DNA of 45,652 nucleotides, from assembly GCA_021820485.1 (NCBI GenBank), contig JAKADO010000014.1:1-45652 (forward strand). Direction: 5' to 3'. The notes under the pieces are model-generated. The model was not told where the DNA came from, did no database searches, and saw only the letters and a program-made list of their open reading frames with translations. The number at the start of each line of letters is the position of its first letter. The first letter of the stretch is position 1. Below are positions 16,028 to 23,676 of this stretch, one piece after another. Made by a program: the position numbers and the translations under genes. Source of the DNA: Bacillota bacterium. GTDB lineage: Bacteria > Bacillota > Sulfobacillia > Sulfobacillales > Sulfobacillaceae.

Positions 16028-17236
16028 GTGTCGCACGATCAGGAACATAGATGGCCAATCCTGTCCCAACGAGCAGACCGGGTCCTAAACGGCCCCGCTC
16101 CGGGCGCTTGGATGCCCGGAAGTTCCCCTAATGCCATTAATTTAGTGAGCGGATATCCCTATGCGGACGCGGTGCCGGTCGAAGCGCTGGTGGCGGCGGC
16201 GCGCGCCCTAGCCCAGGACGAGGGCGACCGTCCCTTTCAATATCTCGGCTCCGCTCGTCAATCGTTTCTCCGGGAGTGGCTGGCTCGAGCCATGGGGCCC
16301 GAATTGGGAGCGGAGGACCAGCTCCTCGTAACCTTTGGCGCTTTGCAGGGGCTTGATTTGGCAGCACAGGCGGCGCTGGATCGTGACACGGCGGTTCTTG
16401 TGCAATCGCCCACTTACATGGAGGCGCTCGAGGTGTTCCGCAACTACACGGACCACATCGTGCCGGTGGCGGAATGCGACGGGGTCTTTCCCATGGGGGC
16501 GGTTGAGGAAGCGCTTGAGGGCGCCGCACGCCGTGGCACTCCGGTGCGCCTCATCTATTGGGGTGCGGATTTTCAGAATCCCACCGGGCTCGTTACTCCA
16601 GAATCCGATCGGCGGGAGCTCGTGTCATTGGCGGCCCGCCATGGGGCATGGCTAGTAGAGGATGCAGCCTACCGTGACCTCTTCTTTGGCGAGCCTCTGC
16701 CGTCCTTGAAGGCGTTGGATTCCGCCCAGCACGTCGTCTACCTAGGCACTCTCTCGAAGACCGTAGCGCCGGGGCTTCGGATCGGGTGGGCGGTTGGGCC
16801 CAAGCGGCTGCTGACGGCTATGGATCGAATGAAGAAGGACTTGGGGAACCCGTTCGTCGAAGCGGTGGTGGGCGAATATCTCCAAGCCATCGATTATGAA
16901 TCCCACGTCCGCGAGTTGCGCCAGGCTTACGCTCAACGCGCCGAAGAAGCGGTGAAGGCCCTCGGAGCGCCGGCTCAAGGCGTGGAGGTGCCCAAGCCCC
17001 GAGGAGGCTACTTTCTTTGGGTGCGGCTGCGCGAAACATGGGACAGCGACCACGTGGCCGCGTTCCTGGCGCAGGAAGGGATCATGGCGCTTTCTGGACG
17101 CTGGTTCTGTGTGGAGACTGAGCCCGATCCGCATGCCATTCGGCTGTCATTCAGCTACCAACCCCTGGATCAGCTAATCGATGGATTTTCCGCTGCAGGC
17201 CGCGCCTTGCGGGCCTTTGCCGAAGCCCATCCCTAA
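16028..17236 (+). CDS. PLP-dependent aminotransferase, class I/II fold
   Basis: 402 residues of the fold-type I subgroup related to 2-aminoadipate aminotransferase and the catalytic half of MocR regulators, without the DNA-binding domain. Visible PLP elements are DFQNPTGLVTPESDRREL, the aspartate in LVEDAAYRDLFFG, the Schiff-base lysine in YLGTLSKTVAPGLRIGWAVG, and the substrate-carboxylate Arg near IRLSFSY. Likely substrates are 2-aminoadipate, branched-chain or aromatic amino acids. It starts at GTG 16028 after GAAGGTGA. It runs convergent to the pirin operon, and its stop overlaps that operon's last gene by 4 bases. Confidence 0.9.
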   Translation: MSHDQEHRWPILSQRADRVLNGPAPGAWMPGSSPNAINLVSGYPYADAVPVEALVAAARALAQDEGDRPFQYLGSARQSFLREWLARAMGPELGAEDQLLVTFGALQGLDLAAQAALDRDTAVLVQSPTYMEALEVFRNYTDHIVPVAECDGVFPMGAVEEALEGAARRGTPVRLIYWGADFQNPTGLVTPESDRRELVSLAARHGAWLVEDAAYRDLFFGEPLPSLKALDSAQHVVYLGTLSKTVAPGLRIGWAVGPKRLLTAMDRMKKDLGNPFVEAVVGEYLQAIDYESHVRELRQAYAQRAEEAVKALGAPAQGVEVPKPRGGYFLWVRLRETWDSDHVAAFLAQEGIMALSGRWFCVETEPDPHAIRLSFSYQPLDQLIDGFSAAGRALRAFAEAHP

Positions 17237-17460
17237 ACAACCGGATCCAACACCACCTCGACGGAAAACGGTTCACGGTTGTAGACGATGATCCGCATGC
17301 CGCCGCGAGTCGGCATGGGGGCAGCGATGACGTCGGCGCCTTCCGGTGTGGTGGAAAGTATTGTCACCGGGCCGGGCCGCCACTGGTTGTCAACCGGAAA
17401 TGGCGGCCCGGAGGCGAAATTTCGGGGCAGAACCTTAAGGGCGATCGGATTCGTCGGCAT
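17233..17460 (-). CDS. Hypothetical 75-residue protein downstream of pirin
   Basis: ATG 17460 has AAGGGGGA upstream with about 8 bases of spacing and overlaps the end of the pirin gene by 26 bases, which favours real, coupled translation. The protein is Pro-rich, with short predicted beta strands (PVTILSTTPEGADVIAAP, MRIIVYNREPFSVEVVLDP). No domain is recognised. It converges on the aminotransferase gene. Confidence 0.55.
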   Translation of the reverse strand: MPTNPIALKVLPRNFASGPPFPVDNQWRPGPVTILSTTPEGADVIAAPMPTRGGMRIIVYNREPFSVEVVLDPVV

Positions 17461-18436
17461 TCGCAGAATCCCCCTTGAAATTCGTCGCGGGAATGGTGCC
17501 CATGCGCCCGGATTGGTAGTCCTCGAAGGCTTGCACGATGTCCGCGTGGGTATTCATCACAAATGGACCGTATGAGGCGATTGGCTCTCGAATTGGTTCC
17601 CCTCCCAGAAGGAGAATCTCCAGGCGATGGCTGGGGCCCTCCGGGCTTGCGCTGGCGGTGATGGTCAGCGCGTCACCTGTACCGAATAGCACCCCTTGCC
17701 CCTCGTGAATCAGGACGCCAGCGGGACCGACGGAACCGCTCCCCGTTAGCACGTAGGCCAGCGCGTTATAATTCTTTGGCCAAGGAATTCGCAGCATGGC
17801 GTTGGGTTCGAGGGTCGCATGGATAACCGTCACCGGCGTCCAAGTGACGCCTGGCCCATGGTATCCCCCCAAATCTCCGGCGATGATGCGCAGGAGAGCA
17901 TCTCCGCGTTCCGAAGCGACCAAGGTGACATGGTTGGACTCCAGGCTCTGATAGCGAGGAGGCGTCCACTTCAGCTTCTTCGGCAGGTTCACCCACAGTT
18001 GGATGCCGTGAAAGAGCCCACCAGTTCGAACCAGATTCTCGGGTGGCATTTCATCGTGGAGGATGCCAGCTCCGGCAGTCATCCATTGCGTGTCGCCATT
18101 GCTGATGTACCCGCCTCCTCCTTGGGAGTCATGATGCTCAAAGGCTCCATCAATGATGTAGGTTACCGTTTCAAAGCCCCGATGAGGGTGCCAAGGGGCT
18201 CCCTTGGCTTCGCCGGGGGCATATTCCACGGCCCCCATGTGATCGAGCAGCAGGAATGGATCGGCTTCGCGGAATCCGATTTCACGGGTGGGCCAGGGCC
18301 GCCGCACAGGAAAGCCGGCGCCTTCCAACAGCGATGGAGCGGTGACGATGCGCTCGACTGGACGATCGATGGAGCTCTCCCCAGGCTCGGCCACGCGGGG
18401 CAAAGCTGTCCAACGTTCAGGGGTTACGGCAGGCAT
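17435..18436 (-). CDS. Pirin family protein
   Basis: 333 residues, two cupin domains. The iron ligands of pirins are visible: HPHRGFETVTYIIDG supplies two His, and AGAGILHDEMP supplies His and Glu. The surrounding GGGGYISNGDTQWMTAG and PRYQSL segments are typical. Bacterial pirins have been shown to oxidise quercetin (YhhW) or to bind metabolic enzymes; which applies here is unknown. ATG 18436 follows GAGGAGGG. A good promoter (18466-18494) lies 30 bases upstream. The small gene at 17233-17460 follows in the same transcript. Confidence 0.92.
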   Translation of the reverse strand: MPAVTPERWTALPRVAEPGESSIDRPVERIVTAPSLLEGAGFPVRRPWPTREIGFREADPFLLLDHMGAVEYAPGEAKGAPWHPHRGFETVTYIIDGAFEHHDSQGGGGYISNGDTQWMTAGAGILHDEMPPENLVRTGGLFHGIQLWVNLPKKLKWTPPRYQSLESNHVTLVASERGDALLRIIAGDLGGYHGPGVTWTPVTVIHATLEPNAMLRIPWPKNYNALAYVLTGSGSVGPAGVLIHEGQGVLFGTGDALTITASASPEGPSHRLEILLLGGEPIREPIASYGPFVMNTHADIVQAFEDYQSGRMGTIPATNFKGDSANADESDRP

Positions 18437-18465
18437 AGGATCCCTCCTCTAACTTACTAAAAAGA

Positions 18466-18494
18466 AGTATCGTTGACTCGTAGTCGTTTGTCAA
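18466..18494 (-). promoter_or_regulatory. SigA-type promoter of the pirin gene
   Basis: On the minus strand, TTGACA (18494-18489) is followed by 17 bases and GATACT (18471-18466). The spacing is ideal and the -35 perfect. RNA would start about 20 bases before the ribosome site. The remaining intergenic bases up to 18712 show no gene. Confidence 0.75.
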
Positions 18495-18712
18495 GAAGTA
18501 GCCTTTGGCTTCGCAGCGGGGATTATGCCGGTGAGGGGACGTCAGACTCAAGTGAGGCGCTGGTCGCGTCGCATGCGTTATATTAAGGGGGACAAGCAAT
18601 CGTCTACGCAGATCTTTTGGATGTCTAGCGCAAGACACATGGCCGTGGGACCGCGAGGCCAGGCAGAACCCGGCGAGCAGGCGACGGGCGGGATGTGGGG
18701 AGGGCATGACCA

Positions 18713-19942
18713 ATGGGCGAATGGCGCATTTCTCGAAAGACGGCGCGCCGCTTCCTCTTGGACAGTTTGCTGGCGGGTCCGGGAAGAGCTCGCTTGGACT
18801 CTCATCCCACCACAGCGGGGGAACTGGTGGAGCGGCTCGAGGCGGTGCAAATTGACCCAGTGGCACGGGTTGGTCGCAATCAAGATTTGGTCATAATGGC
18901 GCGCGATGCGCGCTACCGACCTCACGATCTCGATCAGCTGTTGGCATTGGGGCACATTTTCGAGTATCGCGCCAATGAGGCATCGGTTCTTCCCATGTCC
19001 GACTACCCGCTCTTCAAAGGGGTTCGCGAGCGACTGCAGGCGCGTCTCAAGCCCGAATTGGATCGGCATCAAGAGTTGGTTTCCCACGTGACGGCGCGCA
19101 TCGCCAACGAGGGACCGTTGCCGGCTCGGGCATTTGTCACGGAGAAGAAGGTTTTGGGCTATTGGGACACCGAGAAGGCCACCACCAAGGCGACGTCACA
19201 CGTGCTGAACCTTCTCTTCGATGCGGGGTTGGTTATGGTGGCGCAAAGACAAGGCGTGACGCGTTTTTTCGATCTTCCCGAACGCACAGTGCCGCCAGAG
19301 GTGATGGCGCGCAACCAGGAGTTGAGCCCGGAGGAGGCTGACCAGCAACTATTTGACAAATACTTGGCCGCCTACCGATTAATCAGCGGCCAAGACAACC
19401 GCTTGGGATGGGGCGGGCGCCCCATGGCTTGGCGCCGCGGGCAATTGGCGGCCCGGGAATCCCGCGGGGCCCTAATCCGCCTGGTGGTCGAAGGGGTCAA
19501 GGCTCCCTACTATGTTCGGCAGGAAGATGCCGACCGGCTTCGGTTTTGGGAGGGCCAAGAACGCGGGTGGGATCGGCCCATTCGATTTTTGCCGCCGTTG
19601 GACAACCTGCTTTGGGATCGCAATCGGCTGGTAGACCTCTTTCAGTTTCACTATCGATGGGAGGTCTATGTGCCCCCGCAGAAGCGCGCGTTTGGCGCCT
19701 ACGCCATGCCTGTTCTGGTCGGCGATCGCTTGGTGGGCCGGATTGATCCCGAATTGAAAAGGGCGGAGTCTTTGCTGGTGGTGCGCAATGTCGCTTGGGA
19801 ATCGACGGTTCGACTGACCCCGCGCCTTCGCCGGGATATTGAGGCGTCTCTTCAAACCTGGGCGGAGAGACTCGGGGCATCGGCCGTTCATTGGCCCACA
19901 GCATCGAGCCCACTGGCACGCGCACAACCCCGAGCCCGCTGA
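18713..19942 (+). CDS. YcaQ/AlkX-like winged-helix DNA glycosylase
   Basis: 409 residues of the HTH_42 family. The N-terminal signature ELVERLEAVQIDPVARVGRNQDLVIMARDARY, followed by IFEYRANEASVLPM, is characteristic. Members AlkZ and E. coli YcaQ (AlkX) unhook DNA interstrand crosslinks and remove bulky alkylated bases; AlkZ uses a Q-x-Q motif and AlkX a Q-x-D/E motif, seen here as Q46-I-D48. Later segments include LPPLDNLLWDRNRL and PQKRAFGAYAMPVLVGDRLVGRID, the family's C-terminal wing. ATG 18713 follows GGGGAGGG. Its last residues are encoded inside one copy of a 21-bp repeat shared with the convergent small gene. Confidence 0.85.
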   Translation: MGEWRISRKTARRFLLDSLLAGPGRARLDSHPTTAGELVERLEAVQIDPVARVGRNQDLVIMARDARYRPHDLDQLLALGHIFEYRANEASVLPMSDYPLFKGVRERLQARLKPELDRHQELVSHVTARIANEGPLPARAFVTEKKVLGYWDTEKATTKATSHVLNLLFDAGLVMVAQRQGVTRFFDLPERTVPPEVMARNQELSPEEADQQLFDKYLAAYRLISGQDNRLGWGGRPMAWRRGQLAARESRGALIRLVVEGVKAPYYVRQEDADRLRFWEGQERGWDRPIRFLPPLDNLLWDRNRLVDLFQFHYRWEVYVPPQKRAFGAYAMPVLVGDRLVGRIDPELKRAESLLVVRNVAWESTVRLTPRLRRDIEASLQTWAERLGASAVHWPTASSPLARAQPRAR

Positions 19943-19971
19943 CCGTTTAGACGCGCACAACCCCGAGCCCG
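19918..19971. repeat. Two perfect 21-bp direct repeats at a convergent gene end
   Basis: Bases 19918-19938 and 19951-19971 are identical, 33 bases apart. The left copy encodes the end of the glycosylase gene (residues RAQPRAR). The right copy is the 3' end of the minus-strand DUF3096-like gene (residues GLGVVRV). This looks like a local duplication that gave one gene a new C-terminus. Confidence 0.85.
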
Positions 19972-20084
19972 AGCACGCCGACCAACAAGAGATAAATCCC
20001 GACAGCCATGCGGAAATGCTTGGGCTGCCACAAGGCGATGATGCCCGCCACAATGGCTGCTAAAGACAAAACATCGAGACGCAT
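19947..20084 (-). CDS. 45-residue DUF3096-like membrane peptide, second copy
   Basis: ATG 20084 follows GAAGGAGGG. The 45-residue product is a helical hairpin, MRLDVLSLAAIVAGIIALWQ, then PKHFRMAVGIYLLLVGVLGL. It is alignable with the 10184-10324 peptide (AGxxxLWxP...IYLxxVGxLGL) and with the DUF3096 pattern. It is probably an inner-membrane peptide of unknown role. Its last seven codons lie in a 21-bp repeat shared with the convergent gene. Confidence 0.75.
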   Translation of the reverse strand: MRLDVLSLAAIVAGIIALWQPKHFRMAVGIYLLLVGVLGLGVVRV

Positions 20085-20130
20085 AGGATCCCTCCTTCAT
20101 ATCCTTTAAGACATCCTATGCGTCAGTGCA

Positions 20131-21240
20131 TCAAAGTGAACCATGCCGGCCGCGCTGTGGATTGAACAGATAAGGGGCTTGGCGGCCATGCAATGCCACA
20201 TCCACCAACAATTGGCCCAATGCCGGACCGAATTTGAAGCCGTGCCCGGGAAACCCGCCAGCCACCACCACTGTGGGCCAGTCAGGGTTGCGGCCGATGA
20301 CAAAATGTCCATCTGGGGTGTTGGTGTAGAGGCAGACCCTGGCGTCCTGCACCTCTACCGGATGAATGGGGGGGATGAAGTCCAGCGCTGAGGCCAACTG
20401 GTCAATGTCTTGTTGATGCACATGGCGGTCGATGTCGGAGACAGACGAGACGGTTCCCCCATGATGAATGCCTGCCTTGATTCCTTGTCCATTCAGATAG
20501 GGAAACCCGTAGACTTGAATGCCGGTCTCAGGCTGCTCCCGGATATAGATGGGAAGAGACGTCAGCGGTGTGGCATGCCGAGCCTTAAACCACACCGGGA
20601 CTTGACGTTCCACGTCGAGAGGCAAGGTGGGCCACCATTCCTGAAGCCAGGCGCCTACCGTCAGCACGACCTGCCGAGCCTCGATGGACTCCCTGTCGGT
20701 TGTGATCACGGTGTGTGAGGGCAGGGAACGGAGGGATTGCACGGTGCAGTTGAAGTGGGCAACAGCGCCCGCCTCCCGCGCCGAGGACAGCAAGGCATCC
20801 AATGCGGCCTCCACTTGGAGGTAGCCGGCAATGGGTTCATAAATGCCGACTTCGTCGGGGCAGGGACGGAATCCAGGGAACCGGCTGACAATATCTGTCG
20901 TGTCGAGCTCATCGTAGGGCAGCCCATGAGTCTTGGCCGCTAGACGGGCCCCGTGAACCACCGCGGAGGTCGGGAGACCCATCATGAGGCCCCGCTCCTC
21001 ACGAGAAGCGTCCTATTCGTCAAGTCTTCCAGGCGGTGCCATTCGCGATAGGCTTCCTGAACAAAGGGGACATAATCGGGATGCTCAAAGTACGCCTGAC
21101 GGATGATGCGTGTCTTGCCGTGCGACGAGCCGTTGGTGTGGGCGACCGAGCAGCCCGATGACCCGGAAGCCCCTCTGGGCCGCTTGGTAGAGTGTGGAGG
21201 TTCCGGCAATGCCTAGTCCTATAACCGCCAAGTCACACAT
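20131..21240 (-). pseudogene. Monomeric sarcosine oxidase-like FAD oxidase, two frameshifts
   Basis: Three pieces in order make one MSOX/SoxA-type protein. Piece 1 from ATG 21240 has the dinucleotide motif [20 protein letters not shown]. Piece 2, about 21150 to 20985 in another frame, has [20 protein letters not shown], the flavin-contacting GSSHG region. Piece 3, back in the first frame from about 20990, holds the rest to 20131, including VCLYTNTPDGHFVIG, whose Cys aligns with the residue that links FAD covalently in MSOX, and GGFPGHGFKFGPALG. The second break fits loss of one G in a G run near 20995. The two shifts compensate, but stops between them prevent read-through. Sequencing error cannot be excluded. 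Intact enzymes demethylate sarcosine or related N-methyl amino acids. Confidence 0.8.
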
Positions 21241-21320
21241 TGCATCCCCGTCTTTCGCTGCTGACTTCGTGAGGTAATCATGGATACCCTCCGCTGCGCC
21301 ATGCAAAATTGGCATGATGT

Positions 21321-21349
21321 TTGATATGCGCATGCCCAAATCGTATGTT
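21321..21349 (+). promoter_or_regulatory. Promoter of the unusual tRNA gene
   Basis: TTGATA (21321-21326), 17 bases, TATGTT (21344-21349). Predicted start near 21356, only about 3 bases before the mature 5' end, so this tRNA has its own promoter. Confidence 0.55.
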
Positions 21350-21358
21350 TGTACGTAT

Positions 21359-21455
21359 GACGACCACTGGGTCCTGGTGGGCTCCCTCGGCTGCAAACCG
21401 AGTGTCCTGGGACGGGGTCTCAGGAGTTGGGTTCGATTCCCAAGGGTCGTCTCCA
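21359..21455 (+). tRNA. tRNA-Cys (GCA) with selenocysteine-tRNA (selC-like) architecture
   Basis: 97 nt including an encoded CCA (21453-21455). Acceptor 21359-21366 pairs with 21444-21451: seven Watson-Crick pairs plus a terminal A-G. The T stem 21427-21431/21439-21443 abuts it, giving the 13-bp (8+5) branch of bacterial tRNA-Sec instead of the usual 12. The D stem has 6 bp (21369-21374/21379-21384) closed by a UGGU tetraloop. The anticodon stem is 21386-21390/21398-21402 with loop CUGCAAA, anticodon GCA. The variable arm is an 8-bp stem (21405-21412/21418-21425) with loop CGGGG. The discriminator is U73. GCA and U73 are cysteinyl-tRNA synthetase identity elements, while the body is that of tRNA-Sec. 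An ordinary tRNA-Cys has a short variable loop. Confidence 0.88.
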
Positions 21456-21474
21456 GTGTGCTTGGCGCAAATGC

Positions 21475-21514
21475 GAGGCGCTCGAAAGAAGCCGTGCCTT
21501 CTTCCGAGCGCCTC
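21475..21514. terminator. Long hairpin between tRNA and convergent regulator gene
   Basis: GAGGCGCTCG (21475-21484) and CGAGCGCCTC (21505-21514) pair perfectly, and an inner AAGAAG/CTTCTT extends the stem. There is no T tract on either strand. It lies between convergent units and may act as a bidirectional terminator. Confidence 0.5.
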
Positions 21515-21582
21515 TGATTCCTGCAAATATTATGATAAGTGATTCACCCATAGGATAATGTCCTGGAGGGCTCATGGGAGTC

Positions 21583-23589
21583 TCAATATTGTCTCAACTT
21601 GCCACTGACAGCTTGGGACAGGTGAACCAAAGCCTGCTCCTGATAGCGGTAAAAAGTTGCCCGGCTGATATGGAGCTTCTCCGCGTGCTGCCAGATGGAC
21701 TGCGACTTCTCCCAGTAAGAGAGTTTCAAGACTTCCTGGTCGCGCAGGGTCAGCGGGGATTTTGGCTCCCCATCCACCAACTCCTGCAGCAACCTCTTCA
21801 CCGCACCCACGGACCGCGCATGCCGGGTTGCGAGGCGACTTTCCTGAAGTGTTGTGTCGTTATTCCAATGGGCGAGAAAATATCGGACATCTGTCGGAGA
21901 GACCGGCTCCTCCGGAGATGCTAGGGTCCGCCCGGACACAATTTGCCGAATCCATTGGCCAAAATGCTGCTGTCTTAGATCCAGCACAAACAGTTCTTCG
22001 TCTGCGCCAGAGTCCCGACTGACTGGGAAGGGATAACTTTGATATCCAATCGCCCGCAAAAAGCTTTTCAGTTCGGGGTTGACCAGCACCAACAACCCCA
22101 TGACCCCGGCCTGCATCGACATTTGGTCACGGGCCACCACGCCCAGAATTTGTTCCGGGCTATAGCGTGGGTGATGAAGCGCAATCCCCGTCATCGCGTT
22201 GTAGCCGGCCTTGGCCTCCTCAATGGCACAGCGCCTGATGCCGAGTTCCAGCGCCATGAGCCGAGACACCAGCTGAGGATGGAACTTTTCCAAGAGGGCG
22301 AGCGTGGTCGCGTGCAGCGCCACCGAGACAAACACCGCCACCGGCTCGCCGTTGGGGGCTCGAGTCACGCGAATGGATTCCGGAAACTCCATCGCCACCG
22401 CGTCAAAGAGTGCCAGCAACTGATCAGGAGGCAAGATCTGGCGCCGCCATTCACGGATGAGCGACCGCAGTTGGCTATGCTCTTCAGGACGATACCCGCT
22501 CACCTCAAGGTCTGCGGCCGAGGATATGTCAGGCCACTGGGTCGCCTCCTGAAAGATGTCCCGGCACAGCCACAAGAGCTGTTGTGCGAGCCCTCCTTGC
22601 TGCGCTCTGGGCACTTGGTCCCAGTCGGCCAGGAGCACATCGATGGCGCGGTTCCGCAGACGTTCGAAAAAGCCCGGGTCTCGATTGCGGAAATCCTCGA
22701 ACAGATGCATGACGACGATGTCATGCAGACTCACCTCGCCATGGGCGGTCTGCTTTACGAACGACAATGCCTTGAGCGCCTGGTATTGACGGGCCGTGAT
22801 GCGCTGCTGCAGCACGCGCCGCAGTCGGTCCAAGCTGGCTCCAGCCATGAGGGTAAGCGCGTCCACCAAGGGCTGCAGATCGGGGTCGGTGATTTCTCGC
22901 AACAGCCGTGCCGATAACGTCTCTCGAACGAGCGGGGCCAACTCCTCGGATGGTTGCCGACTAAACCGGCTACGCGCTTCTGCGGCGACCGCCAAGGAGA
23001 GCGGATGTCCGAGAGCTAATTGGTGCGCTCTTCGGATGTCCTGCTTGGGCCAATGTCGGCGAACCAGAAAGTCCTCAATTTCGGTCGGCGTAAACCCTTC
23101 CAGGGCCCACACCGTAACCCGGTGCCGCCATCCGGGGTCTAACAGCCACTGCGACATGAGGTTGGCCCGGGACGCAACCATGACCAATAAGCCGGTCTCG
23201 GGAAGGCCGGTTAGAAACACCTCCCGCAGCCATCCCTCCAGGACTTGAAGCTCCTCATAATTGTCAATGGCGAGAACCAAGGGGGGATGCGCATCGGGCT
23301 GACGGCGCCACTCTTCAAAGGCCTCGGGCAGAGCTTCGAGAAATCCCCGCGGCGTACGGTAGCAGGTGCGCCCGTCAACCCAGGCAGTCAGGGCATTTCG
23401 GGACTGGGCACGATGCAAGAGATGCAGCAAGAGGGTGGATTTCCCGATGCCGCCCATGCCAGTCACCGCCACAATTTTCGTAGGTGGCGCGCAGGCGGTC
23501 AGCCACTCTTCAACCTGCTGGCATTCATGCTGCCGCCCGACAAATAAGTTGGCGCGTTCGTCGGCGATCCTAATCGACAACGGGTTCAC
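21583..23589 (-). CDS. STAND-type ATPase regulator with C-terminal HTH
   Basis: 668 residues. Residues 10-25 (RANLFVGRQHECQQVEEWL) and Walker A VTGMGGIGKSTLLLHLL, then Walker B PLVLAIDNYEEL and the sensor-like LLVMVASRANLMS, identify a signal-transduction ATPase of the NB-ARC/MalT type. The middle 300 residues are helical without an obvious repeat. The C-terminus LTLRDQEVLKLSYWEKSQSIWQ and LHISRATFYRYQEQALVHL looks like a sigma-4/LuxR-like helix-turn-helix. GTG 23589 is chosen because GAAAGGAAA lies 5 bases upstream; TTG 23670 and ATG 23631 are in frame without a good ribosome site. It probably senses a ligand and regulates genes, target unknown. Confidence 0.8.
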   Translation of the reverse strand: MNPLSIRIADERANLFVGRQHECQQVEEWLTACAPPTKIVAVTGMGGIGKSTLLLHLLHRAQSRNALTAWVDGRTCYRTPRGFLEALPEAFEEWRRQPDAHPPLVLAIDNYEELQVLEGWLREVFLTGLPETGLLVMVASRANLMSQWLLDPGWRHRVTVWALEGFTPTEIEDFLVRRHWPKQDIRRAHQLALGHPLSLAVAAEARSRFSRQPSEELAPLVRETLSARLLREITDPDLQPLVDALTLMAGASLDRLRRVLQQRITARQYQALKALSFVKQTAHGEVSLHDIVVMHLFEDFRNRDPGFFERLRNRAIDVLLADWDQVPRAQQGGLAQQLLWLCRDIFQEATQWPDISSAADLEVSGYRPEEHSQLRSLIREWRRQILPPDQLLALFDAVAMEFPESIRVTRAPNGEPVAVFVSVALHATTLALLEKFHPQLVSRLMALELGIRRCAIEEAKAGYNAMTGIALHHPRYSPEQILGVVARDQMSMQAGVMGLLVLVNPELKSFLRAIGYQSYPFPVSRDSGADEELFVLDLRQQHFGQWIRQIVSGRTLASPEEPVSPTDVRYFLAHWNNDTTLQESRLATRHARSVGAVKRLLQELVDGEPKSPLTLRDQEVLKLSYWEKSQSIWQHAEKLHISRATFYRYQEQALVHLSQAVSGKLRQY

Positions 23590-23676
23590 GGGCGTTTCCT
23601 TTCGATGGGCGACCAATGTTTTTGACGGCATTATTCTCGAAACGCCGCACAAAGTCCTGCTTTTCGACAACCTGCC

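Noticed and set aside
21085-21396. 103-codon minus-strand frame over the tRNA
   Set aside because: Its first half is antisense to the tRNA gene; only the part from 21240 matches the oxidase.
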